Positions 1 to 8,450 of a stretch of 64,000 nucleotides of DNA are shown piece by piece (within the stretch, counting starts at the first letter, position 1; every line of letters begins with the position of its first letter). The DNA is taken from NCBI GenBank assembly GCA_024697065.1, contig JAILGE010000010.1, positions 1-64,000 of the forward strand. The letters run 5' to 3'. Made by a program: the position numbers and the translations under genes. The notes under the pieces are model-generated. The model made no database searches. It saw nothing but the letters and a program-made list of their open reading frames with translations, and had not been told where the DNA came from. Source of the DNA: Lachnospiraceae bacterium (GTDB lineage: Bacteria; Bacillota; Clostridia; Lachnospirales; Lachnospiraceae).

Positions 1-132
1 ATGAATGAAGGCAGAGTGATCCTGGATATCCGGGGTGAAGAGAAGGCCAGGCTGACCGTTGAAGATCTGCTTCACAAGTTTACTTCCGTATCAGGCGAAG
101 AATTTGCCAGTGACAAAGCACTGCTCTCATGA
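1..132 (+). CDS. C-terminal end of an ABC transporter ATP-binding protein (partial)
   Basis: The window opens inside a reading frame that ends with TGA at 130-132; the upstream part is outside the window. The visible 43 residues (NEGRVILDIRGEEK, then LTVEDLLHKF, SGEEFASDKALLS) match, from memory, the C-terminus of the ATPase of the uncharacterised TrpX/TrpY/TrpZ-like ABC importers (COG1101), which usually finish with an LTVEDLL..F...SGEE..NDR.LL pattern. The ATG at base 1 is probably an internal methionine. A terminator follows about 70 bases later, so this is the last gene of an upstream operon unrelated to the uronate genes. No catalytic motif is visible. Confidence 0.6.
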   Translation: MNEGRVILDIRGEEKARLTVEDLLHKFTSVSGEEFASDKALLS

Positions 133-198
133 AGAGTACCAATGTACGACTGGCTGATAGGATAGTTTAAAGTCCTGAATATCAACGTTTTTACATAT

Positions 199-240
199 AA
201 AGACACTTTTCCGGAACAGGCCCCGAAAGGTGTCTTTTTT
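199..240 (+). terminator. Rho-independent terminator after the ABC transporter gene
   Basis: AGACAC at 201-206 pairs with GTGTCT at 230-235, extended inward by T/A pairs, and is followed by a run of T. It separates the upstream ABC operon from the TRAP operon. Confidence 0.8.
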
Positions 241-312
241 ATTGAATGCAGTTTATATTCACAGAGCCTTATGGGCGATGAGACGAAAAAAAAATGAAAA
301 TTATGTGAATTA

Positions 313-373
313 TTGCATATTTACGCTAACATGCTAGTATGTTAACCTATATTCATAACAGCTAACATGTTAG
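313..373 (+). promoter_or_regulatory. dctP promoter with palindromic GntR-type operators
   Basis: A possible sigma-A promoter is TTGCAT (313-318), 16 bases, TAGTAT (335-340). It is overlapped by CTAACATGCTAG (326-337), then the overlapping near-copy CTAGTATGTTAA (334-345), and is followed by the perfect 12-base palindrome CTAACATGTTAG (362-373). Short perfect dyads of this kind are typical operators of FCD-family GntR repressors. The GntR gene at 4407-5078 closes this operon and is the obvious candidate (inference). The dyads are seen directly; the promoter hexamers are weaker. Confidence 0.65.
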
Positions 374-413
374 GTGGTGCTTTAGCCACGTATTTCATCA
401 GGAGGGTATTTTC

Positions 414-1553
414 ATGAGGAAAAAATTATTATCAATTGTTTTGACTGCTACCATGGCTGCCAGCATGCTCATCGGATGTGGTCTTCAGAGCGTGGATCAG
501 GGTGGTGCCCAGAATCCCGGTCAGGAGCCCGCAGGACAGGCAACAGATGCAGCCGTTGCTGCAACCGATGCTGCAACCGATGCAACTTCTGCAACAGATG
601 CTACTGTTGAGTTTGCAGCAGCAAATGATCCTAAGGTTACATTTGTTATGGCAGAGGTTAATCCACTTGATACTATCGTTGGTATGACTGATACAAAGTT
701 CAAGGAAGAAGTTGAGAGACTTTCCGGCGGATCCATCGAGATCGACCTCCAGGCCGGCGGGGTTCTCGGATCAGAGAATGATATCCTTGACGGTATGCTT
801 GCAGACAACGGAATCTGCGATATCTCACGTATTTCCGCTTTCTCTCTTACAAACTACGGCGGAACAAAGTCACTGCTTCTTTCTCTTCCTTACACATTCG
901 TAAGCAGAGAGCATTTCTGGAATTTCGCTCAGAGCGATCTTGCAAAGGAATTCCTTGAGGAGCCCCAGCAGAACGGCGCCGGCGTACGCGGCATCTTCTA
1001 CGGTGAGGAAGGTTTCCGTCATTTCTTCACATCAAAGGATGTTTCCGGAATCGAAGATCTTAAGGGGCTCAAGATCCGTGTTTCAAATGACCCTGTTATG
1101 AACGGTCTTGTTGAAGGTCTTGGCGCATCTCCTACAGTAGTTGCTTTCGGTGAGCTTTATTCAGCTCTTCAGACAGGCGTTGTAGATGCAGCTGAACAGC
1201 CTATCGCAAACTACAAGTCCAATGCATTCCCTGAGGTTGCAAACACAATGATCCTTGACGGTCATACACTTGGTGCTATCGAAGTTATCATCACTGACTC
1301 TGCATGGGAAAAGATGACTCCCGCTCAGCAGGATGCAATGATGGAAGCAGGTAAGCTTGCCGGTGAGTACTGCAAAGAGATCTCTGCACAGAAGGAAGCA
1401 GAAGTTCTTCAGCAGCTTAAGGATGAAGGATGCAATATCGTTGAAGTTACAGATATCAAGCCCTGGCAGGATGCTGTTGCGCCTGTAATCGATGCACAGG
1501 TTAACACAGACGAGCTCAAGGACCTTTATCAGCAGCTTCTTGATCTTCAGTAA
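414..1553 (+). CDS. dctP: TRAP transporter solute-binding lipoprotein (DctP family)
   Basis: This is the extracytoplasmic substrate receptor of a tripartite ATP-independent periplasmic transporter, here anchored as a lipoprotein as in Gram-positives. The first 22 residues form a lipoprotein signal peptide with lipobox LIGC (Cys22). An Ala/Thr/Asp-rich linker (about residues 40-70, with repeated ATDA units) precedes a DctP domain with the conserved EDLKGLKIRV segment and a GVVDAAEQP motif. GGAGGG at 401-406 sets the ATG start. The neighbours are the DctQ and DctM membrane subunits and uronate-catabolism genes, so hexuronate or an unsaturated uronate is the likely ligand (inference). A hairpin with a T-tract after the stop may raise its level relative to the membrane subunits. 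Confidence 0.93.
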   Translation: MRKKLLSIVLTATMAASMLIGCGLQSVDQGGAQNPGQEPAGQATDAAVAATDAATDATSATDATVEFAAANDPKVTFVMAEVNPLDTIVGMTDTKFKEEVERLSGGSIEIDLQAGGVLGSENDILDGMLADNGICDISRISAFSLTNYGGTKSLLLSLPYTFVSREHFWNFAQSDLAKEFLEEPQQNGAGVRGIFYGEEGFRHFFTSKDVSGIEDLKGLKIRVSNDPVMNGLVEGLGASPTVVAFGELYSALQTGVVDAAEQPIANYKSNAFPEVANTMILDGHTLGAIEVIITDSAWEKMTPAQQDAMMEAGKLAGEYCKEISAQKEAEVLQQLKDEGCNIVEVTDIKPWQDAVAPVIDAQVNTDELKDLYQQLLDLQ

Positions 1554-1602
1554 GAACAATGTTTGAACCCTACAAAAAAAGTAATAGCTGACACTTACGA
1601 AA

Positions 1603-1636
1603 AGGGCACTGCACCTGTTGTAGTGCCCTGTTTTTA
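1603..1636 (+). terminator. Intra-operon terminator/attenuator between dctP and dctQ
   Basis: GGGCACT (1604-1610) pairs with AGTGCCC (1622-1628), followed by TGTTTTT. It lies 70 bases after the dctP stop and just before the dctQ ribosome site. A partial terminator here would give more binding protein than permease, a common arrangement in transporter operons. Confidence 0.7.
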
Positions 1637-1652
1637 AAAGAAGGTACACGAT

Positions 1653-2261
1653 ATGTTTGAAAAACTTGATAAGATCAAGCCGTTTTATGACTGGGTATAT
1701 AAAGCGGTACTGGTAATATGCAAAGTATTGCTTATTGCGGATATACTGATCACAACCTTTGCCGTAATGGGCAGATACATATCTTTTATTCCCGATCCGT
1801 CATGGAGTGAGGAGGTTGTTCTTACACTCATGTCTTACATGGCTGTGTTATCGGCTGCGCTTGCGATCAGACGCGGAGCACATATCAGGATGACGGCTTT
1901 CGACAGATTTCTGCCGACCGGAGTTCTTAAGTTTTTAGATCTGCTTGCGGATATCATGGTAATGACTTTTGCCGTGATAATGCTTGTCGTTGGTACAAAG
2001 TATGCTATGACCATAGGTGCAAAAGGTACTTATGTTTCAATGCCTACGGTATCGAGGGTCTGGATGTATCTTCCGGTTCCAGTAGCAGGTGCCGCAATGA
2101 TCATTTTTGAACTTGAGACACTTTATTCCCATATAAAGTCAATAGTTCTTAAAACCGAATATATGGCAGGTGCTGTAGAAGATAAGAATGATGAGATAAA
2201 TGCAGCACTAAAAAAAGCAAAAGAAGAAGAAAAGAACATGGGAAAGGAGGGTAAAAACTAA
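1653..2261 (+). CDS. dctQ: TRAP transporter small permease subunit (DctQ family)
   Basis: This is the small integral membrane subunit that pairs with DctM to form the permease. The 202-residue protein has four hydrophobic segments (about 18-40, 52-70, 93-112, 135-155). The conserved DctQ features RYISFIPDPSWSEEVV and the RRGAHIRM loop after helix 2 are visible. The C-terminal 35 residues are a highly charged Lys/Glu tail of unusual length that should face the cytoplasm. Its TAA overlaps the ATG of dctM by one base, so translation is probably coupled. Confidence 0.92.
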   Translation: MFEKLDKIKPFYDWVYKAVLVICKVLLIADILITTFAVMGRYISFIPDPSWSEEVVLTLMSYMAVLSAALAIRRGAHIRMTAFDRFLPTGVLKFLDLLADIMVMTFAVIMLVVGTKYAMTIGAKGTYVSMPTVSRVWMYLPVPVAGAAMIIFELETLYSHIKSIVLKTEYMAGAVEDKNDEINAALKKAKEEEKNMGKEGKN

Positions 2262-3556
2262 TGAGTGTACAGACTCTTGCGATAATAGTTTTACTCGGTA
2301 GCTTCCTTCTCATGGTGTTACTCCGTTTCCCGGTTGCATATGCGGTAGGTTTCTCATCCGTATTGTGCCTTTTGGTACAGGGGCAGTCACTTGCTACCAT
2401 GTGCCAGTATATGGTAAAGGGAATAAGTTCATTTTCATTGATGGCGGTCCCGTTCTTTATTACAATGGGTGTTATCATGGGAACGGGTGGAATATCAGAG
2501 AAGCTTATTGCGCTGGCTGATTCCATAGTCGGCTGGATGACAGGCGGAATGGCAATGGTCAATATCGTTGCTTCATACTTCTTCGGAGGTATATCCGGAT
2601 CTGCAGCTGCTGATACTGCATCTATCGGTTCGATCATGATACCTATGATGGTGGATCAGGGATACGATGATGATTTCTCAACTGCTGTTACGATAACATC
2701 ATCCTGTGAAGGACTGCTGGTTCCGCCCAGCCACAATATGGTCATATATGCCATGAGTGCCGGCGGTGTATCTGTAGGAGCGCTTTTCCTGGCAGGTTAT
2801 ATTCCCGGAGCTCTTCTTGCAGCTTCTCTCATGATAGGATCGTTCATCATTTCAAAGAAGCGCAAATATCCCAAGGGAGATAAGTTCTCCTTGAAACGTC
2901 TCGGAAAACAGCTTATAGTTTCTTTCTGGGCACTTGCTGCGGTCATCATAGTTGTTATCGGCGTTGTAGCCGGTGTATTTACAGCAACCGAGTCTGCTGC
3001 GATCGCTGTTATCTACAGCCTTATAGTTTCGGTATTCATCTATAAGGGACTTGACTGGAAGGGCGTTTGGAAGGTCCTGGACAAGTGCATAGATACGCTT
3101 GCTATCGTGCTTATACTTATTTCAACATCAGCCGTTTTCGGATTCTGTCTCACAAGACTTCATGTTCCGGATATGGCCAGCAGAGCGATACTGGGAGTAT
3201 CAAACAACCCGTATGTTATAGCAATACTTATTGATATCATCCTGCTGCTGCTTGGATGCATCATGGATATGGCACCGATCATCCTTATCGCAACACCTAT
3301 CCTTCTGCCTATAGCAACATCGATAGGTATCACACCTGTTCAGTTCGGAATCATCATGGTTCTCAACTGCGGTATAGGATTGCTGACACCTCCTGTTGGA
3401 GCAGTGCTCTTTATCGGATCTGCTGTCGGACATTGTAAGATGGAAAAAGTTGTTAAAGCTACGCTTCCGTTCTATCTGTGTATGATAGTGACCTTATTGC
3501 TTGTAACATTCTTCCCGCCTATTGCAATGTTCCTTCCTAATCTTTTTGGCAACTGA
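2261..3556 (+). CDS. dctM: TRAP transporter large permease subunit (DctM family)
   Basis: This 431-residue polytopic protein is the transport channel subunit of the TRAP system, driven by an ion gradient (sodium in characterised members). It has the DctM-type pattern of a dozen or more hydrophobic segments, with the conserved SGSAAADTASIGSIMIPMM and PPSHNMVIYAMS regions in the first half and the TPPVGAVLF motif near the C-terminus. Length is normal for the family (about 425-430). The start overlaps the dctQ stop, so dctQ and dctM should be made in equal amounts. Confidence 0.94.
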   Translation: MSVQTLAIIVLLGSFLLMVLLRFPVAYAVGFSSVLCLLVQGQSLATMCQYMVKGISSFSLMAVPFFITMGVIMGTGGISEKLIALADSIVGWMTGGMAMVNIVASYFFGGISGSAAADTASIGSIMIPMMVDQGYDDDFSTAVTITSSCEGLLVPPSHNMVIYAMSAGGVSVGALFLAGYIPGALLAASLMIGSFIISKKRKYPKGDKFSLKRLGKQLIVSFWALAAVIIVVIGVVAGVFTATESAAIAVIYSLIVSVFIYKGLDWKGVWKVLDKCIDTLAIVLILISTSAVFGFCLTRLHVPDMASRAILGVSNNPYVIAILIDIILLLLGCIMDMAPIILIATPILLPIATSIGITPVQFGIIMVLNCGIGLLTPPVGAVLFIGSAVGHCKMEKVVKATLPFYLCMIVTLLLVTFFPPIAMFLPNLFGN

Positions 3557-3589
3557 TGTATAAATATTAATGCTACATAAGGTGATACA

Positions 3590-4069
3590 ATGCAGTATAA
3601 TTACAGATATCGTGTGAAAACTTCAGATCTGTGGCAGGCTTCCATGTATTATGCTTATTCTTCTTACATGGGAGTGGTGAATATTGCATGTATCGCTGCG
3701 TCCATAGCGCTTATCGTGAGTAAGTGGAGGGGGGCATCGGACTTTTTTCGTGCGGTGCTCATCCTCTTTCTTTTGACTTTTACGGTAATACAACCGGTTA
3801 TGATCTGGTTTCGCGCAAAAGCTTCATTGAAGGGTCATTATCCCGAGCTTGATCTGACATTTTCAGATTCGGGGATGATCATCGAAGCGGACGGAAAAAG
3901 GCAGCATAAGGGCTGGAAGGATGTAAAGGGAGTAGTTAAGAAGCCGACCATTTTAGTTGTATATATGGGAGACGGACAGGGATACATTTTAAGGAACAGT
4001 ATTCTCGGGAATACGAAGAAGGGGCTGTTTAAGCTGATAAATGATATGACGGCAACCGGTAAGAAATGA
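3590..4069 (+). CDS. YcxB-like membrane protein
   Basis: This 159-residue protein has two hydrophobic helices (about 24-45 and 54-74) and a C-terminal soluble part containing LTFSDSGMIIEADGK, followed by the KGWKDVKGVV turn. That order matches YcxB-like proteins (PF14317), whose function is unknown. It lies 33 bases after dctM and 12 bases before kdgF in the same direction, so it is co-transcribed with the uronate transporter. No catalytic residues are evident. A link to uronate uptake is suggested only by position. Confidence 0.7.
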   Translation: MQYNYRYRVKTSDLWQASMYYAYSSYMGVVNIACIAASIALIVSKWRGASDFFRAVLILFLLTFTVIQPVMIWFRAKASLKGHYPELDLTFSDSGMIIEADGKRQHKGWKDVKGVVKKPTILVVYMGDGQGYILRNSILGNTKKGLFKLINDMTATGKK

Positions 4070-4081
4070 GAGGAATATATC

Positions 4082-4405
4082 ATGTATGTTCTGAACAAAG
4101 ATAAGGAATATAAAAAAGTTGGCGAGGGTACCTTGAGAAAGGTACTGGCTTATAGTGATAATATAATGAATGTGGAGCTTAGATTTGAAAAGGGCGCAGT
4201 AGGTGCCATGCACAGCCATCCCCATGAGCAGATAGGATATGTTATCGAAGGAACTCTCATCTATAAAGAAGAGGGCAAGGCTGATGTAACATTGAATGCC
4301 GGAGATACATATCTTGTACCGTCAAATGTTATGCATGGTATCGAATGTGTTACGGATGTCAAGCTTTTGGATATATTTACACCTATGAGAGAGGACTTTA
4401 TTTAA
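4082..4405 (+). CDS. kdgF: KdgF-type cupin, uronate linearisation
   Basis: KdgF catalyses linearisation of the 4,5-unsaturated monouronates released from pectin or alginate, giving the keto form used by KduI. The 107-residue protein is a single cupin. The metal-site cluster HSHPHEQ spans residues 44-50, a further His is residue 85 in the MHG motif, and the C-terminus LLDIFTPMREDFI is almost a KdgF signature. It sits between the TRAP genes and a GntR regulator and near kduI, which supports the assignment. An unassigned small cupin is the fallback call. Confidence 0.85.
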   Translation: MYVLNKDKEYKKVGEGTLRKVLAYSDNIMNVELRFEKGAVGAMHSHPHEQIGYVIEGTLIYKEEGKADVTLNAGDTYLVPSNVMHGIECVTDVKLLDIFTPMREDFI

Positions 4406-4406
4406 T

Positions 4407-5078
4407 ATGGCCAGATCTTTAAATGATCAGACATACTATAACCTTAGACGGGATATAATGACACTGGCTCTCATGCCGGGAGAACCTGTATCGGCAGCGA
4501 AGATAGCTGAGAGATATGATGTAAGCAGAACCCCCGCCAGGGAAGCACTGGTTAAGCTTGAAACTGAGGCTTTGGTAGATATATATCCTCAGGTCGGTTC
4601 TGAAATATCAATGATAAATGAAGACAGAGCAAAGCAGGAATGGTTCGTCAGAAGAACACTTGAAATGGGTGTGATAGACGGGCTGTTTAAAAATGTGACA
4701 AATAAAGATATCGAAAAGATGCGTGAATACTGCCACAAGATGGAACTGGTGGCAGGCAGGATGAACAATCCTGATATGACTTTTGAATATTTAAGGTGCG
4801 ACAACGAATTTCATAAGATCGCTTATGTTGTTGCAGGGCAGAAACTTGCGGCCGAGCTTGTAGACAATTCAATGGCTCATTACAACAGGATAAGACTTCT
4901 CATAGATATGGAGAATACCAATAAGGACAGAACTCTTGCTACCCATGAGAAGCTTATTAAGAGTATTGAAATAAAGGATAAAGAAACCTACAGAGAAATT
5001 CTTGGCAAACATATAGGTTATTTCGAACAGGATATTGAAGATCTTAAAGCACGTAAGCCTGAAATGTTCAAGCATTAG
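4407..5078 (+). CDS. GntR-family transcriptional regulator (FCD subfamily), uronate operon
   Basis: A winged-helix DNA-binding domain occupies about residues 8-75 (AAKIAERYDVSRTPAREAL recognition region, then a GSEIS wing). An FCD effector domain follows, with the usual metal-site residues in DNEFHKIAY and in ATHEKLIKSIE/GKHIGYF. FCD regulators commonly sense sugar acids. The gene starts one base after the kdgF stop, so it is the last gene of the TRAP-kdgF operon. It probably controls its own operon through the CTAACATGTTAG dyads near 326-373 (inference). It differs clearly from the second GntR protein at 12766. Confidence 0.9.
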   Translation: MARSLNDQTYYNLRRDIMTLALMPGEPVSAAKIAERYDVSRTPAREALVKLETEALVDIYPQVGSEISMINEDRAKQEWFVRRTLEMGVIDGLFKNVTNKDIEKMREYCHKMELVAGRMNNPDMTFEYLRCDNEFHKIAYVVAGQKLAAELVDNSMAHYNRIRLLIDMENTNKDRTLATHEKLIKSIEIKDKETYREILGKHIGYFEQDIEDLKARKPEMFKH

Positions 5079-5085
5079 CTTTAAG

Positions 5086-5115
5086 AGCAAGCCATGATAT
5101 TCATCATGACTTGCT
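5086..5115. terminator. Possible bidirectional hairpin between convergent genes
   Basis: AGCAAG (5086-5091) pairs with CTTGCT (5110-5115), with ATGAT/ATCAT pairing inside. It overlaps the stop codon of the minus-strand SDR gene. No clear T-run follows on either strand, so terminator function is uncertain. Confidence 0.3.
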
Positions 5116-5931
5116 GTCGTCAATATTGGAAGGATCCTGACCTATATAAGCACTGATACCGCCGTCGATATAAATGATCTGCCCGTTAATGAAATCGGAA
5201 GCGGGAGAAGCGAGAAAGACTGCGAGGCCTTTAAGCTCTTCGGCATGTCCCCATCGCTGGGCGGGTGTCTTGGAACGGATAAAACGGTCAAAAGGATTCA
5301 TACTTCCGTCTGCACCTCTTTCACGTAAAGGTGCGGTCTGAACGGTATCGATGTAACCGGGGCCTATTCCGTTGCACTGAATATTGTATCTGCCATATTC
5401 GGAACATATATTACGTGTCAGCATCTTTAAACCGCCTTTAGCGGCAGCATAGGCTGATACGGTCTCACGGCCGAATTCACTCATCATTGAACAGGCGTTG
5501 ATTATCTTACCGCCGCCTCTTTTGATCATACCCGGTATTACTGCTTTACTGCAGATAAAGGGACCGGTGAGATCCACATTTATTACTTTGTTCCATTCAT
5601 CAAGTGACATATCCGTCATGGGAATACGCCTGATGATACCTGCATTGTTTACCAGTATATCGATCGGTCCGAATTTATCTTCAACTTCTTTTACGAAAGC
5701 GGCTACTGCTTTTTCATCTGTGACATCACATACAGCACCGTATATATCGAACCCTTTTTTCCTGTACTCCTCGGTGGCTGCATTTACGCGCCCGGTATCA
5801 GAACTGTTAAAAACAACTTTTGCGCCTGCCTCTGCAAATGCCTCTGCGTAGGCCATTCCAAGACCGTAAGAAGCGCCTGTTACCCATGCAACCTTTCCGT
5901 CAAGACGGAAACTGTCAAGTATTCCTGCCAT
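5104..5931 (-). CDS. SDR oxidoreductase, KduD / gluconate 5-dehydrogenase type
   Basis: This is a classical short-chain dehydrogenase of 275 residues. The N-terminal nucleotide site is TGASYGLGMA (Gly motif), followed by NNAGI, then the catalytic Tyr and Lys in SAYAAAKGG and the GPGYIDT loop. Family members reduce 5-keto-gluconate or interconvert 2,5-diketo-3-deoxygluconate and 2-keto-3-deoxygluconate (KduD). Divergence from kduI across a 120-base gap makes the KduD reaction, the step after KduI, the most likely role. The sequence pattern is closer to the gluconate 5-dehydrogenase branch than to E. coli KduD, so I leave the symbol blank. Confidence 0.85.
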   Translation of the reverse strand: MAGILDSFRLDGKVAWVTGASYGLGMAYAEAFAEAGAKVVFNSSDTGRVNAATEEYRKKGFDIYGAVCDVTDEKAVAAFVKEVEDKFGPIDILVNNAGIIRRIPMTDMSLDEWNKVINVDLTGPFICSKAVIPGMIKRGGGKIINACSMMSEFGRETVSAYAAAKGGLKMLTRNICSEYGRYNIQCNGIGPGYIDTVQTAPLRERGADGSMNPFDRFIRSKTPAQRWGHAEELKGLAVFLASPASDFINGQIIYIDGGISAYIGQDPSNIDDSKS

Positions 5932-6021
5932 GATATGTCCTCCAATTGGATTTATCGTTTATTTAATCATAATAATTGTAAAAGTAAAAAAATAAAAGCA
6001 AAAATATAACTAAATATTTAA

Positions 6022-6047
6022 GGCTGATATCAAAACAGCCGGAAAGG
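6022..6047 (+). promoter_or_regulatory. Hairpin abutting the kduI ribosome site
   Basis: GGCTG (6022-6026) pairs with CAGCC (6036-6040), immediately before the GGAAAGG ribosome site (6041-6047). The rest of the 5932-6052 divergent gap is AT-rich. I see no copy there of either GntR operator from this island. A role for the hairpin is not shown. Confidence 0.3.
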
Positions 6048-6052
6048 AAAAT

Positions 6053-6916
6053 ATGGAAATCAGAAAAGCTTGTTCGCCGGAAGATGTAAAGAACTACGAT
6101 ACAGGGAGATTACGAAAGGAATTTCTGATCGAGGATCTTTTTAAAAAAGATGAGATCATATTCATCTACAGTCACATAGACAGAATGATCACAGGCTCTG
6201 CTGTTCCCGTAAAGGAAAAACTCGATCTTACGGCAGGTGAAGAGCTCCGTGCGAGATTCTTCCTGGAAAGAAGAGAAATGGGAGTGATCAATATCGGTGG
6301 CTCCGGCGTCATCACTGTAGACGGAAGACGCTACAACGTCGGATATAAAGAGGCAATGTATATCGGGATGGGAAGCAGGGATATTTCATTCGAGTCCGAT
6401 GATCAGGCTGCTCCTTCGAAATTCTATATCAATTCAGTACCTGCACATAAGACGTATCCGACTGTTTTGATCAAACGTGAAGGCGAAGCAGGTGATGGGA
6501 TCGTCATCATAAAGGATGAAAACAAAAAAGAACTGGGAAGCCCGGAAGCATCCAACCACAGAGTTATCAATAAATATATACTTCCCGGACAGGTGGAAAC
6601 CTGCCAGCTTGAGATGGGAATGACAGAGCTTGCCCCGGGAAGTGTATGGAATACCATGCCCTGCCATACTCATGAAAGAAGAATGGAAGTATATCTGTAT
6701 TTTGATATCCCTGAAGAAGCTTATGTATGTCATTTTTGCGGTGAACCCAAAGAAACAAGGCACCTTATAGTAAGGAACGAACAGGCTGTGATAAGTCCCA
6801 GCTGGTCGATCCATGCGGGTGCAGGAACACAGGCATATACATTTATATGGGGAATGGCAGGAGAAAACCAGGACTTCGACGACATGGATAATATAGCCAA
6901 CAGTGAACTCATGTAA
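6053..6916 (+). CDS. kduI: 5-dehydro-4-deoxy-D-glucuronate isomerase (KduI)
   Basis: KduI isomerises 5-keto-4-deoxyuronate to 2,5-diketo-3-deoxygluconate in unsaturated uronate breakdown. The 287 residues are close to the usual 275-280. A zinc-binding cupin cluster is visible as MPCHTHERRMEVYLYFD, and a further His lies in SPSWSIHAGAGT, followed by the family ending GMAGENQDFDDMD. It leads the operon kduI-uxaB-uxaA and is divergent from the SDR that likely does the next step. The start is fixed by GGAAAGG eight bases upstream. Confidence 0.95.
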   Translation: MEIRKACSPEDVKNYDTGRLRKEFLIEDLFKKDEIIFIYSHIDRMITGSAVPVKEKLDLTAGEELRARFFLERREMGVINIGGSGVITVDGRRYNVGYKEAMYIGMGSRDISFESDDQAAPSKFYINSVPAHKTYPTVLIKREGEAGDGIVIIKDENKKELGSPEASNHRVINKYILPGQVETCQLEMGMTELAPGSVWNTMPCHTHERRMEVYLYFDIPEEAYVCHFCGEPKETRHLIVRNEQAVISPSWSIHAGAGTQAYTFIWGMAGENQDFDDMDNIANSELM

Positions 6917-6937
6917 TGGGAAAAGGCAGGTAAAGTT

Positions 6938-8422
6938 ATGGAAAGGTTAAGCTACGAAACGCTTCAAAAGAACGGATATGAGGGGTACTTATTGAAACAG
7001 GCGCCTGAGAAGATCCTTCAGTTTGGAGAGGGAAATTTTCTCAGGGCCTTTACCGATCATTTTGTGGATGTACTTAATGAAAAATGCGGATTTAACGGAA
7101 AAGTTGTTATCGTACAGCCCCGCGGTACCGGAAGAAAGTGTGAAGTTATAAACGGTCAGGAAGGTCTTTATACACTTTTGCTTAGGGGAAATGATAAAGG
7201 CAGGAAGGTTGATGAGAAACGTGTCATATCATGTATCTCAAGATGTATCAATCCTTACAGTGATTTCGAAGGATTCCTGAAATGCGCGCAGAATCCGGAA
7301 CTGAGATTCATAGTGAGCAATACAACTGAGGCAGGTATCGTTTATGATCCTTCATGCAGTCAAAATGATGCTCCACCTTCAAGTTTTCCGGCAAAGCTTA
7401 CCAGATTTTTGTATGAAAGATTTTTGAATGATCTGCCCGGTTTTATCATCCTCTCATGTGAACTGATAGACAGGAACGGAGACGAGCTCTTAAAGTGCGT
7501 AAGAGAATATGCTGATAAATGGGAGCTTTCAGGGGATTTTAAGAACTGGCTGGAAAAGGAGAATCTTTTCTGCTCGACACTGGTTGACAGGATCGTTCCC
7601 GGTTTTCCTGCGGCCGAAGCAGACAGCATATGCGAAGAACTTGGATATAAAGATGAACTTCTTGATGCGGGGGAAGTATTTGCATCATGGGTTATAGAGG
7701 GTCCTGAGACAATACTGGATGAATTCCCCGCAGATAAGGCAGGACTTCCCGTAAAGGCAGTGGCCAATGTTGATCCCTATAAGAAGCGAAAGGTGAGGAT
7801 ATTAAACGGAGCGCATACTTCTATGGTACTCGCGGCATTTCTTGCGGGAAAAGACATAGTAAGAGACTGCATGGATGATGAGTGTATAAAGGGCTTCATG
7901 GATAAGGCTCTTAATGAAGAGATAATACCTGTTCTTAAAGGACTTGATGCAAGTGAGCTTACGGTATTTGCCGGAGCGGTATCGGACAGATTTGCGAATC
8001 CCTTTATCGACCACGAGCTTTTATCCATCGCACTTAATTCAACCGCAAAATGGAAGGCGAGAGTGATGCCGTCACTGTTAGATTATTATGAACAGAAAAA
8101 CAGCCTTCCCGTAATCCTTACATTTTCCTTTGCGGCTTATTTAATGTTCTACCATTGCGGAAGGACCTTGGAGGAAGGTGCGCTCAAAGGCAGGCGCGGC
8201 GACAGTGATTTCTTTATCAGGGATGACGGGTGGGTCCTTGAAGAATTCCATAAACTCAAGGATGCTGATCTTGAAACTCTCGCTAGTACGATCATTGATG
8301 ATGAAAGAATGTGGGACAGCAAATTAAAGGATCTGCCCGGATTTAAAGAAGCCGTGATAAAGGATATGAAGCTTATTGGCGAAAAAGGTATGTATGAAGC
8401 GATGCGGCTGATCAGTGCATAA
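6938..8422 (+). CDS. uxaB: Tagaturonate reductase (UxaB, mannitol dehydrogenase family)
   Basis: The 494-residue protein is a polyol/uronate dehydrogenase that reduces D-tagaturonate to D-altronate with NADH in galacturonate breakdown. The N-terminal Rossmann motif is ILQFGEGNFLRAF and the central core is RILNGAHTS, both typical of UxaB rather than UxuB. It starts 21 bases after kduI and precedes uxaA, the enzyme for its product. UxaC, which would supply tagaturonate, is not in this window. Confidence 0.93.
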   Translation: MERLSYETLQKNGYEGYLLKQAPEKILQFGEGNFLRAFTDHFVDVLNEKCGFNGKVVIVQPRGTGRKCEVINGQEGLYTLLLRGNDKGRKVDEKRVISCISRCINPYSDFEGFLKCAQNPELRFIVSNTTEAGIVYDPSCSQNDAPPSSFPAKLTRFLYERFLNDLPGFIILSCELIDRNGDELLKCVREYADKWELSGDFKNWLEKENLFCSTLVDRIVPGFPAAEADSICEELGYKDELLDAGEVFASWVIEGPETILDEFPADKAGLPVKAVANVDPYKKRKVRILNGAHTSMVLAAFLAGKDIVRDCMDDECIKGFMDKALNEEIIPVLKGLDASELTVFAGAVSDRFANPFIDHELLSIALNSTAKWKARVMPSLLDYYEQKNSLPVILTFSFAAYLMFYHCGRTLEEGALKGRRGDSDFFIRDDGWVLEEFHKLKDADLETLASTIIDDERMWDSKLKDLPGFKEAVIKDMKLIGEKGMYEAMRLISA

Positions 8423-8450
8423 AGGCCGGAAAAACGGAGGAATCGATAAG

